A stretch of 64,000 nucleotides of DNA from assembly GCA_937996655.1 (NCBI GenBank), contig CALKUK010000014.1, forward strand, positions 310,001 to 374,000, read 5' to 3'. The stretch's first letter is position 1, and each line of letters begins with the position of its first letter. A program made the position numbers and the translations under genes. The stretch comes from an uncultured Sphingomonadaceae bacterium. GTDB taxonomy: Bacteria; Pseudomonadota; Alphaproteobacteria; Sphingomonadales; Sphingomonadaceae. Positions 24,076 through 32,262 of this stretch are shown in pieces. The notes under the pieces are model-generated. The model did not search any database, was not told the DNA's origin, and saw only the letters and a list, made by a program, of their open reading frames with translations.

Positions 24076-25395
24076 ATGGACCGATACGGGACCTACGGCC
24101 AACAAGAAAATGATGACGTGTATGATCTGACGCAGGACGCCGCTGTTGAGGCGCCGCCGGTGATCGGCACGGATGAGCGGCGCATGCATGTGCGCGCCTA
24201 TAATTATTGGGCCTCGCTGCTCAAAGGCCGCACCTATCCGTCCATTGAAGACCTTGATCCTGAAAATCTCTCCGATTTCGGGCCGCATTCCGTGCTCCTC
24301 GATTTTTCGACCGGCGGCGACAATCCGGCGATTGCGTATCTCGGGGGCAAGCTGCGTGAAGAGTGCAATCTGTCGAGCGACGTCCGCACCGTCGATGACG
24401 TGCCGTCCCGCTCCCTCATTTCGCGGCTGACCGACCATTATCTGCAGATCATTGCGAACAAGGCCCCAATTGGCTTTGAAGCGGAGTTCATCAATCACCG
24501 CAGCAATAACACCCTCTATCGCGGCATTCTGATGCCCTTCTCCTCTGATGATGACACCATTGATTTCATCTATGGCGTCATCAACTGGAAGGAGGTGGCT
24601 GACGAAGCGCTGACCCATGAGTTGAACGATGCGGTGGAAAAGGCTCTGGCCCAACAGCCAGTCCGCCACGCGCCGACTGCACCCGTTTGGGCCGACGGCC
24701 CAAGTGCTGCCATCGTTGAAGGATCGGTGCCGCCGCCGTCCAACATCCAGCCGTTCGGGGATGACGAGATCGACGAAGAGGATGATTTCGGCGAAGAGCC
24801 CGTCGTTCTGGATGGCAACGAAGGGCTGGGCGATCTGCTCCATGCCGCGCGCACTGGGGCGGATATTGCCAAACATGCCGAAGGCCGCAGCCGCGCGAAA
24901 CTCTATCGCGCCTTGGGCCTTGCTTATGATTTCGCGCTCGTGGCCGATGCTCGGCCCGATGAATATGCTGAACTGCTGGCGGACAGCGGCCTGAAGGCGC
25001 AGGACCGCGCGCCGATGACGCCGATCGTAAAGCTGGTGTTCGGGATTGATTACGACAAGACCCGCCTGGCCGAATTTGGGGCCGCGCTCAGCTATGCGCG
25101 CAAACAGGGGCTTGGGGTCGGCGCGTTTACCGGCTGGCTCGAAAGCTTTCCCGGCGCGTTGAAGGGCATTGTCTCCGCCGAACGTGCCGAGCGTCGCCCG
25201 GACCGCAAGGTGCGCGTGGTGGAGCCGGTCAATGTCGATAAGGCCCGCACAATGCCCGCATTGGGTGTGATCCAGCTGGAAGCGGATTCGGAGTTTATCA
25301 TCCTCGTTGCGCGCAAGATTGATGATGACCATGTGGCCGTCATCGGCCGCGCTGGAGATGACGCGCTGGTCGATCGGGCGTTGCGGTCACTCTAA
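24076..25395 (+). CDS. PAS_5-type PAS domain protein
   Basis: A 439-residue cytoplasmic protein. Residues about 35-180 match the PAS_5 family (RAYNYWASLLKGRTYPSIEDL, PHSVLLDFS, RGILMPFSSDDDTIDFIYG), a sensor fold found mainly in alphaproteobacteria without a fixed output domain. An acidic linker follows, and the C-terminal 170 residues (LYRALGLAYDFALVADARP, FGAALSYARKQGLGVG) form a second region I do not recognise. ATG 24076 has GGGGGA before it; a TTG at 24055 with GAGGAGG is also possible. Confidence 0.72.
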   Translation: MDRYGTYGQQENDDVYDLTQDAAVEAPPVIGTDERRMHVRAYNYWASLLKGRTYPSIEDLDPENLSDFGPHSVLLDFSTGGDNPAIAYLGGKLREECNLSSDVRTVDDVPSRSLISRLTDHYLQIIANKAPIGFEAEFINHRSNNTLYRGILMPFSSDDDTIDFIYGVINWKEVADEALTHELNDAVEKALAQQPVRHAPTAPVWADGPSAAIVEGSVPPPSNIQPFGDDEIDEEDDFGEEPVVLDGNEGLGDLLHAARTGADIAKHAEGRSRAKLYRALGLAYDFALVADARPDEYAELLADSGLKAQDRAPMTPIVKLVFGIDYDKTRLAEFGAALSYARKQGLGVGAFTGWLESFPGALKGIVSAERAERRPDRKVRVVEPVNVDKARTMPALGVIQLEADSEFIILVARKIDDDHVAVIGRAGDDALVDRALRSL

Positions 25396-25518
25396 CCTGG
25401 ATGCTTAAAGAAGCGTTGATCTGCGCCGCCTTCGGGGTTGAGAAGCACCGGGGGCGGGCGCATATCCTGTCCGCATGACGCGCCGCGGGCGCACCCAAAA
25501 TCATGCGAGACCTGACCT

Positions 25519-28500
25519 ATGGCGAAGCACGCCACCTCCAGCACATCCAACTTCCTCAAATCACTTCAAAATTTACTCATAGACGGGGCGCTTCCAGGTG
25601 AACTGGAGGGCTTCGGGCCCGCTGAACGCGCCTCTGCCGCTGACTTTTTGATTGCGTTGGTGAACCACCGGCCCGCCGAGTCGCCGGTGATCGCCATCGA
25701 AACCATCCCGACAGACAGTGCCCACCGCCAGATGCGGCTCGGCATCGTCAATGATGACATGCCGTTTCTGGTCGACTCCGTGGCGTCTGAAATTGCAGCG
25801 CACGGCCTGTCCATCACCCGCGTGCTCCACCCCATTGCCGCTGTTGAGCGGGATGGATCGGGGCAACTTGTGGCGATCGGGCCCCGTGGCACAGGCACCC
25901 GTGAGTCCATCATCTATATGGAAATTGAACGCGCCGATGCCCGCGTCCGCCGTCAGTTGGAGGAAGGCATCACCGATCTGCTCGGCAAGGTGCGCGCCGT
26001 TGTTAAGGACTGGCCAGCCATGCAGGCTCGTCTCTCCGCCGACGCCCAAACGCTGGACGGGGAGGGCCAGGCCCTGCTCCGCTGGTTTGGCGACAATAAG
26101 CTGACGCAGCTTGGCCACGGCTTTTTCGCTGCAGATGGCCACCTCTTGGATGCGCTGGGCATTGCGCGCACGATTGGGAAGGAGCTGCTGTCCCCCGCTG
26201 CCTGTCAACGCGCGCTCGACTGGTTCGCCAAAGGCGGAGAGGCGCCGCTGCTGCTCAAGTCCAATGTCATTTCGGCTGTCCACCGGCGGGTGCCGGTTGA
26301 ACTTGTTCTTGTGCCGCGAGAGGGCGGCTTGTCCATCCACGCCGGTCTATGGACCAGCGCGGCGATGAACGAACCGCCGATGGACATACCTGTGTTGCGC
26401 GCGCGCCTGTCCCGATTGCAGACAAAGCTTGGCTTTGATCCGGCGGGCCATGCCGGCAAGACGTTGACGCACGCCGTCACCTCGCTTCAGCGGGATTTGC
26501 TGATTGCGATGGACGATGCAGCACTCGAATCCGTGGCGCTTGCGGCAATGTCGTTGGCGGATCGACCGCGTCCGGCCATTGCCATCACGCGCAGTCCACT
26601 GGCGCGGCATCTCCATGCCTTTGTCTGGCTGCCACGCGACGAGCTGTCCACTAGCCGCCGGATCGCCATTACCGAGATGATCTCAAAGGCCAGCGACGCG
26701 CCTGTGCTGAGCTGGGCCATGGATTTGGATGATAGCGGCATCGTCCTCATCCGCCTGACGCTCGACATCCGCGATGGCGGGGGGCTGCCCGATGTGGCCG
26801 CGCTCAATGCCGCGCTGGAAATGATGGTGCGCGGCTGGCGCAGCGCTGTGGAAGAGGCGCTGGCCAAACTCGATGGCGGCAATGCCACGCGCATGGCGCT
26901 GCGCTATGCCGATGGCTTCCCCACGGCCTATCGGGACGGCGCGGGCGCGGAGGAAGCGGCACAGGATATTTGCCGCCTTGCCCAATTGCATGACACGGCC
27001 GAACGCTCGGCTCGTCTGTATCGCAATGACGGCGATGCAGCGGCCATGCTCCGCCTAAAGCTCTATAGCCTTGGCCCGGTTGCCCTTTCTGATGCGGTGC
27101 CGGCGCTTGAGAATTTCGGCTTTCGCGTGCTCGAGGAGTTGCCGACCCTGATCGGACGCGGGGGGGAGCTGGGGCACATCCACCGCTTCATCCTGCAATT
27201 GGCAGACGGGCAGGCAGGCGATGCGCTGGTTAAGCGCGCGGCGGTGCTCGAGGCAGCCTTGGCTGCGGTCCTCCAAGGCTCGGCTGAAAATGACCGGTTC
27301 AACCAGCTAATCGTCTCCGCAGGGCTCGACCAGCGATCGGTGGTGCTGTTCCGGGCCCTGTTCCGCTATCTGCGCCAGACAGGGATGCCCTATAGTCTGC
27401 AAACAGTGTCAGACGTGCTGCGGCGTGCCGCGCCCATTGCGCGGGACCTGATCAGCCTGTTTGATGCGCGGCATGACCCCCAGCACAAGGGCAATGCGGA
27501 AAAGGCAGCCCTTGCCGCCGATGGCGCCATTGAACGTGGTCTGACCAATGTGTCGGCCATTGATGATGACCGCATTTTGCGTCTGTACCGTGCGGTCATT
27601 TCGGCGACGCTGCGCACCAATATGTTTGCACCAGCCGCCGCCGAGGCCCTCGCCTTCAAGCTCGACAGTGCCCTGGTGCCCGGCTTGCCCGATCCACGTC
27701 CCTGGCGGGAAGTCTTTGTCTATTCCCCACGCGTGGAGGGCATCCATTTGCGGGCCGGCCCGGTCGCGCGCGGGGGGCTGCGCTGGTCTGATCGCCGGGA
27801 TGATTTCCGCACCGAAATCCTGGGGTTGATGAAGGCGCAGCGCGTGAAGAACGCCGTCATCGTGCCGACAGGAGCGAAAGGCGGCTTCTACCCGAAGATG
27901 CTACCCGATCCGTCGAACCGCGACGCCTGGCTGGCCGAGGGCACGGAAAGCTACCGCATCTTCATCGGCACCTTGCTGTCGATCACCGACAATCTGGTGA
28001 AAGGCAAGGTCGTCCACCCAAGCGATGTCGTCATCCATGACGGGGATGACCCCTATTTCGTCGTCGCGGCGGACAAGGGCACGGCGACCTTCTCCGACGT
28101 CGCCAATGCGCTCGCGCTGGAACGGAACTTCTGGCTGGGCGATGCCTTCGCAAGCGGTGGCTCGGTCGGCTATGACCATAAGGCGATGGGGATTACGGCC
28201 AAGGGCGGTTGGGTCTCCGTCGTCCGGCACTTCGCCGAAATGGGCCTTAATGTGCAGAAGGATCCGGTGCGTGTCATCGGCTGCGGCGACATGTCGGGTG
28301 ATGTGTTCGGCAACGGAATGCTCTTGTCGAAGGCGATCAAGCTGGTCGCGGCGTTCGACCATCGCCACATCTTCTTTGATCCCGATCCTGATCCGGCGGT
28401 CAGCTGGAAAGAGCGCGCGCGGATGTTCAAATTGCCGCGCTCCAGCTGGGCGGACTATGACAGCAAGCTGATCTCCAAGGGCGGCGGCGTCTTCCCGCGG

Positions 28501-30147
28501 ACGGCCAAATCGATCAAGCTGACCCCGCAGATCAAGGCGCTGCTCGGTGTGACGGACAGCGAGATGGAGCCCTCGGCGATCCTCTCGGCGATCCTGAAGG
28601 CGAAGGCGGATCTCATCTGGTTCGGCGGCATCGGGACCTATGTGAAGGCCCGCAGCGAGAGCAATTCCGAAGTCGGGGACCGCGCGAACGATGCCCACCG
28701 CGTCAATGCAGAGGACGTTCGGGCTTCGGTGATCGGGGAGGGTGCGAACCTTGGTGTCACGCAGCGCGCGCGCATCGCCTTTGCGCTGAAGGGCGGGCGC
28801 ATCAACACCGACTTCATCGACAATTCAGCAGGCGTCGACTGTTCGGACAATGAGGTGAACATCAAGATCGCGCTCAATGCCGAAGTGGCGGCGGGCAAGC
28901 TGAAGATGCCGGACCGCAATGATCTGCTCGCCAGCATGACGGACGGTGTCGCGCATCTGGTGCTAGAGGATAATCGCCTCCAGACGCTGGCGCTCTCCAT
29001 CGCCGAACGCGGCGGGGCTGATGCCTTGCCCTCGCACATCCGGCTGATCGAAGGCTTTGAGGCATCCGGCAAGCTCGACCGTACGGTGGAAGGCATCGCC
29101 GCGAACGAGGAGCTGATGCGCCGCGCGGCGGACGGGCGAGGCCTCACGCGGCCTGAACTTGCCGTCGTGATGGCGACGGCCAAACTGTCCTTGCAGGATG
29201 CCATCGAGCATTCGACGCTTGGCACCGACAAGGCCGCGCTCCCCGATCTCATCGCGGCCTTCCCGCCGCAGATGCAGGCGGCTCATCTGAAAGCCATCGA
29301 GACCCACCGCCTGCGCGGGGAAATCATCGCGACCAAGCTTGCCAACCGGATCGTCAACCGGCTCGGCCTGATCCACCCGTTCGAAATGGCGGAGGAAGAA
29401 GGCTGCACGCTTGGGGATATGGCGGAATCCTTTGTCGTGGCCGAACAGGTGTTCGACATTCCAGCACTTTGGGCGGGCATCGAGGCGGGTGACATGCCGG
29501 AGGCGACGAGGCTGCTGCTGTTCGATCAGGTGGCTGCCGAAATGCGCGCGCACATGGCCGACGTTCAGCGCAATTCGGTGGCAGATCGCACGAATGACAA
29601 GGCGGTTGCGGCCTATCGTGCCGCTGTAGACAGACTGGCTGGGTCGCTTGACGACCTCCTGCCGCCTGAGGCCGCACGTCAGACCCGCGCCTTTGGGGAG
29701 CGTCTTGCCAAAGCCGGCGCGCCGAAGAAGATCGTTGACCGGCTTGTGCGCCTTGCCGAACTGGACGGCGCGATTGGCGTTGCCGCGCTCAGCAGCCGAA
29801 CCGGCGTCGATGTGCTCGTTACGACCCGCGCCTTCACTGCATTGGGGGAAGCCTTGGGCCTTGATTGGGCACAGGGCACCGCGATGCAGCTTTCGCCGCG
29901 TGACCCATGGGAGCGCTTGCTGGCCGCCGGTCTCTCGCGTGATTTTCAGGCGATGCGGCTCGATTTCCTCGCGCGCAATGGGGGCAAGAAGCCGGTTGAG
30001 ACCGTGGCCAAATGGGAAGCGGCCAATGCCGCGCGTGTCGCTGGCTTCCGGCAGATGATTGACCGGGCACGGATGACGACCGCGCCGTCAACAGCGATGC
30101 TGGCCCAACTGGCCGGTCAGGCGCGTGTGCTGCTTAACCGCGCATAA
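25519..30147 (+). CDS. gdhB: NAD-specific glutamate dehydrogenase, large (180 kDa) type
   Basis: A 1542-residue enzyme of the NAD-GDH 180 family (bacterial GDH, PF05088 type), which converts glutamate to 2-oxoglutarate and ammonia in glutamate catabolism. Residues 1-700 are the long regulatory region with ACT-like segments. The catalytic core is at about 720-1250, with the glutamate/lysine site PTGAKGGFYPKMLPD, GGSVGYDHKAMGIT and DVFGNGMLLS, and the substrate-binding ENSAGVD-like DNSAGVDCSDNEVN. The last 300 residues are helical. Length is typical of alphaproteobacteria. The end overlaps the convergent RHH gene by 31 bases. Confidence 0.95.
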   Translation: MAKHATSSTSNFLKSLQNLLIDGALPGELEGFGPAERASAADFLIALVNHRPAESPVIAIETIPTDSAHRQMRLGIVNDDMPFLVDSVASEIAAHGLSITRVLHPIAAVERDGSGQLVAIGPRGTGTRESIIYMEIERADARVRRQLEEGITDLLGKVRAVVKDWPAMQARLSADAQTLDGEGQALLRWFGDNKLTQLGHGFFAADGHLLDALGIARTIGKELLSPAACQRALDWFAKGGEAPLLLKSNVISAVHRRVPVELVLVPREGGLSIHAGLWTSAAMNEPPMDIPVLRARLSRLQTKLGFDPAGHAGKTLTHAVTSLQRDLLIAMDDAALESVALAAMSLADRPRPAIAITRSPLARHLHAFVWLPRDELSTSRRIAITEMISKASDAPVLSWAMDLDDSGIVLIRLTLDIRDGGGLPDVAALNAALEMMVRGWRSAVEEALAKLDGGNATRMALRYADGFPTAYRDGAGAEEAAQDICRLAQLHDTAERSARLYRNDGDAAAMLRLKLYSLGPVALSDAVPALENFGFRVLEELPTLIGRGGELGHIHRFILQLADGQAGDALVKRAAVLEAALAAVLQGSAENDRFNQLIVSAGLDQRSVVLFRALFRYLRQTGMPYSLQTVSDVLRRAAPIARDLISLFDARHDPQHKGNAEKAALAADGAIERGLTNVSAIDDDRILRLYRAVISATLRTNMFAPAAAEALAFKLDSALVPGLPDPRPWREVFVYSPRVEGIHLRAGPVARGGLRWSDRRDDFRTEILGLMKAQRVKNAVIVPTGAKGGFYPKMLPDPSNRDAWLAEGTESYRIFIGTLLSITDNLVKGKVVHPSDVVIHDGDDPYFVVAADKGTATFSDVANALALERNFWLGDAFASGGSVGYDHKAMGITAKGGWVSVVRHFAEMGLNVQKDPVRVIGCGDMSGDVFGNGMLLSKAIKLVAAFDHRHIFFDPDPDPAVSWKERARMFKLPRSSWADYDSKLISKGGGVFPRTAKSIKLTPQIKALLGVTDSEMEPSAILSAILKAKADLIWFGGIGTYVKARSESNSEVGDRANDAHRVNAEDVRASVIGEGANLGVTQRARIAFALKGGRINTDFIDNSAGVDCSDNEVNIKIALNAEVAAGKLKMPDRNDLLASMTDGVAHLVLEDNRLQTLALSIAERGGADALPSHIRLIEGFEASGKLDRTVEGIAANEELMRRAADGRGLTRPELAVVMATAKLSLQDAIEHSTLGTDKAALPDLIAAFPPQMQAAHLKAIETHRLRGEIIATKLANRIVNRLGLIHPFEMAEEEGCTLGDMAESFVVAEQVFDIPALWAGIEAGDMPEATRLLLFDQVAAEMRAHMADVQRNSVADRTNDKAVAAYRAAVDRLAGSLDDLLPPEAARQTRAFGERLAKAGAPKKIVDRLVRLAELDGAIGVAALSSRTGVDVLVTTRAFTALGEALGLDWAQGTAMQLSPRDPWERLLAAGLSRDFQAMRLDFLARNGGKKPVETVAKWEAANAARVAGFRQMIDRARMTTAPSTAMLAQLAGQARVLLNRA

Positions 30148-30347
30148 AGCCAGACGCGGATTGCGCTGCCAAGGTTGGGCGGATCGTCTGAGGCGATCCG
30201 TTCCGCATCGATGCGGGCGACAAGCGCGTTCACGGGCAAGCCTTCCTCAGCTGCGGCATCGCGCAGCGCCGCCCAGAAGATCGGCTCCAGACTGATCGAT
30301 GTTTCGTGACCGGCAATGGTGACGGAGCGTTTGACGGGGCCTTGCAT
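30117..30347 (-). CDS. Ribbon-helix-helix domain protein
   Basis: A 76-residue protein. RSVTIAGHETSISLEPIFWAAL then AAAEEGLPVNALVARID match the RHH_4 (arylsulfatase-regulator-like) family of small DNA-binding dimers. A GTG at 30362 and an ATG at 30347 are both possible starts; the ATG fits the family beginning better. It is preceded by a REP-like repeat, and its target is unknown. It overlaps the glutamate dehydrogenase end by 31 bases. Confidence 0.8.
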   Translation of the reverse strand: MQGPVKRSVTIAGHETSISLEPIFWAALRDAAAEEGLPVNALVARIDAERIASDDPPNLGSAIRVWLYARLSSTRA

Positions 30348-30365
30348 ATTGAAATCACCCACCGT

Positions 30366-30447
30366 TTGCCCTGAGCTTGTCGAAGGGCTGTCCTTCCTTG
30401 GCTCTCTCTAGAAAGGAAAAGCAGGGCTTCGACAAGTTCAGCCCAAA
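30366..30447. repeat. Sphingomonad REP-like inverted repeat, copy 3
   Basis: Arms TGCCCTGAGCTTGTCGAAGG and GGCTTCGACAAGTTCAGCC around about 44 bases, between the RHH gene and phaB. Confidence 0.75.
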
Positions 30448-30497
30448 CGCGTTGTTACATGATCACGCGCGTTGACGGCAAAGCCAGCCTTCGTCCG

Positions 30498-31220
30498 TCA
30501 ATACATGTGCTGGCCACCGTTGATCGACAGTGTCGATCCGGTGACGAACCCGGCATCTTCCCCACATAGGAAGGCAACGCCGCGCGCGATCTCATCAGCC
30601 TGTCCCAAACGGCCGACGGGCACCTTCGCGACAATTTTGGCGAGAACATCTTCCGGCACAGCGGCGACCATGTCGGTATCGATATAGCCCGGCGCCAGCG
30701 CGTTGACGGTGACGCCGAACTTCGCGCCTTCCTGCGCCAAGGCTTTGGTGAAGCCGTGGATGCCAGATTTGGCGGCGGCATAGTTCACCTGCCCATATTG
30801 GCCGCCCTGACCGTTGATCGACCCGATGTTGACGATGCGACCCCAGCCGCGGTCCTTCATGCCAGGGAAAACGGCTTTGGCCATGTTGAAGCACCCGCCA
30901 AGGTTCACGCGCATCACTTCGTCCCACATGTCGTAGGTCATCCGCATCAGGGTTGCGTCGCGGGTGATGCCGGCGTTGTTGACGAGGATGTCGACCGGGC
31001 CAACCTCTTCTGAAATCTGCGCAAAAGCAGCCTGACAGGCATCAAAATCGCCCACATCCCATCTGTGGGTGCGGATGCCGGTTTCGGCTTCAAAGGCCTT
31101 CGCCTTTTCCTCATTGCCGGCATAATTGGCGACAACGGTGATGCCCATGTCCTGAAGCCTGCGGCTGATCGCCGCGCCAATCCCGCGTGAGCCACCCGTG
31201 ACAATTGCAATCCGTGCCAT
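30498..31220 (-). CDS. phaB: Acetoacetyl-CoA reductase
   Basis: A 240-residue short-chain dehydrogenase that reduces acetoacetyl-CoA to 3-hydroxybutyryl-CoA with NADPH for polyhydroxybutyrate. Cofactor loop VTGGSRGIGAA, NNAG motif, catalytic Ser in NIGSINGQGGQ and YAAAK are present, and SINGQGGQYGQVNYAAAKSG is diagnostic for PhaB rather than FabG. AAGGGA precedes ATG 31220; an ATG at 31226 is two codons upstream. It follows hemH by 34 bases. phaA and phaC are not in this window. Confidence 0.9.
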   Translation of the reverse strand: MARIAIVTGGSRGIGAAISRRLQDMGITVVANYAGNEEKAKAFEAETGIRTHRWDVGDFDACQAAFAQISEEVGPVDILVNNAGITRDATLMRMTYDMWDEVMRVNLGGCFNMAKAVFPGMKDRGWGRIVNIGSINGQGGQYGQVNYAAAKSGIHGFTKALAQEGAKFGVTVNALAPGYIDTDMVAAVPEDVLAKIVAKVPVGRLGQADEIARGVAFLCGEDAGFVTGSTLSINGGQHMY

Positions 31221-31254
31221 GTGCATCCCTTCCCAGACTCGACAGCCACTATGG

Positions 31255-32262
31255 CTATTGCGCGGGAAGCCAGCCTGCAAGTTCACGTGAAAGTAAGGTC
31301 GACAGCATGGTCACACCGGCCTCACTGGCGTTGAGGCAGGGTAGATAGGCAAAATCGGTGCCGCCGGACTCGAGGAAGGTTTCCTGGCCACGGATGGCAA
31401 CTTCTTCCAGCGTTTCCAGATTGTCCGCCGAAAATCCGGGCGCAATAACCGCCAGCCGTTTGACGCCTTTACCGGGGAGCGCGGCAAGCGTGGTGTCGGT
31501 TGCAGGCTCTAGCCACTTCGCCCGACCCAGCCGCGACTGGAACGACACCAGCACCTCACGTCCCAAGGCTTCGGACAGGAGCCGTGCTGTCTTCTGGCAA
31601 TGGCAGTGATAGGGATCGCCCAGATGCAAGGTCCGCTCCGGCATGGAGTGGAAGCTGGCAAGGATGGCATCGGGCGTAAAGGGCAGATCCCGCAGCCCTG
31701 CCTCTACCGATGCTTTCAAGGCACCAATATAGGCCGGGTCGTCATGATAGGCAGGCAGCGTGCGCAAGGCAGGCTGCCAGCGCATCGCGCCCAGCACACG
31801 GGCCACTTCATCAAAGCCGGTACCGGTCGTGGCCCCGCTATATTGCGGATACAGCGGTGCGATCAGGATGCGGTCACAGCCGGCGTCCTTCATCGCCTTG
31901 AGCTTTTCCTCAACGGAGGGTCGGCCATAGCGCATCGCCCAATCAACCATGACGCTCTCGCCAAAGCGGGTCTGGACGGCGGCGGCCTGATCGCGCGTGA
32001 CGACGGCCAGCGGGGAGCCTTCGGGGGTCCAGATTTGTGCATAGGCATGGGCCGATTTGGCAGGCCGCGTGGTGAGCACGAAGAGGCGCAGGATTGGCTG
32101 CCAGATGAGCGGCGGAATTTCGACGACGCGGCGGTCGGACAGGAACTGTTTGAGATAGCGGCGCACCGGCCCAGCCTCTGGGGCTTCGGGCGTACCAAGG
32201 TTCATCAACAACACGCCAATCCGGCGCGGCGCGACGGGCGGATGATCAGCAGGCAAAGTCAT
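31255..32262 (-). CDS. hemH: Ferrochelatase
   Basis: A 335-residue enzyme that inserts ferrous iron into protoporphyrin IX, the last step of heme synthesis. It starts RIGVLLMNLGTPEAPE, and has LIAPLYPQYSGATTG, the active histidine in SFHSMPERT, and the acidic metal-path patch near the end (DNLETLEEVAIRG). The ATG follows the stop of the upstream gene directly (TAAATG), so it is translated with it. Usually hemH is unlinked to a molybdenum hydroxylase. Confidence 0.95.
   Translation of the reverse strand: MTLPADHPPVAPRRIGVLLMNLGTPEAPEAGPVRRYLKQFLSDRRVVEIPPLIWQPILRLFVLTTRPAKSAHAYAQIWTPEGSPLAVVTRDQAAAVQTRFGESVMVDWAMRYGRPSVEEKLKAMKDAGCDRILIAPLYPQYSGATTGTGFDEVARVLGAMRWQPALRTLPAYHDDPAYIGALKASVEAGLRDLPFTPDAILASFHSMPERTLHLGDPYHCHCQKTARLLSEALGREVLVSFQSRLGRAKWLEPATDTTLAALPGKGVKRLAVIAPGFSADNLETLEEVAIRGQETFLESGGTDFAYLPCLNASEAGVTMLSTLLSRELAGWLPAQ

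Noticed and set aside
24025..25332. 435-residue minus-strand frame opposite the PAS protein
   Set aside because: No motif; the PAS_5 blocks and ribosome sites support the plus strand.
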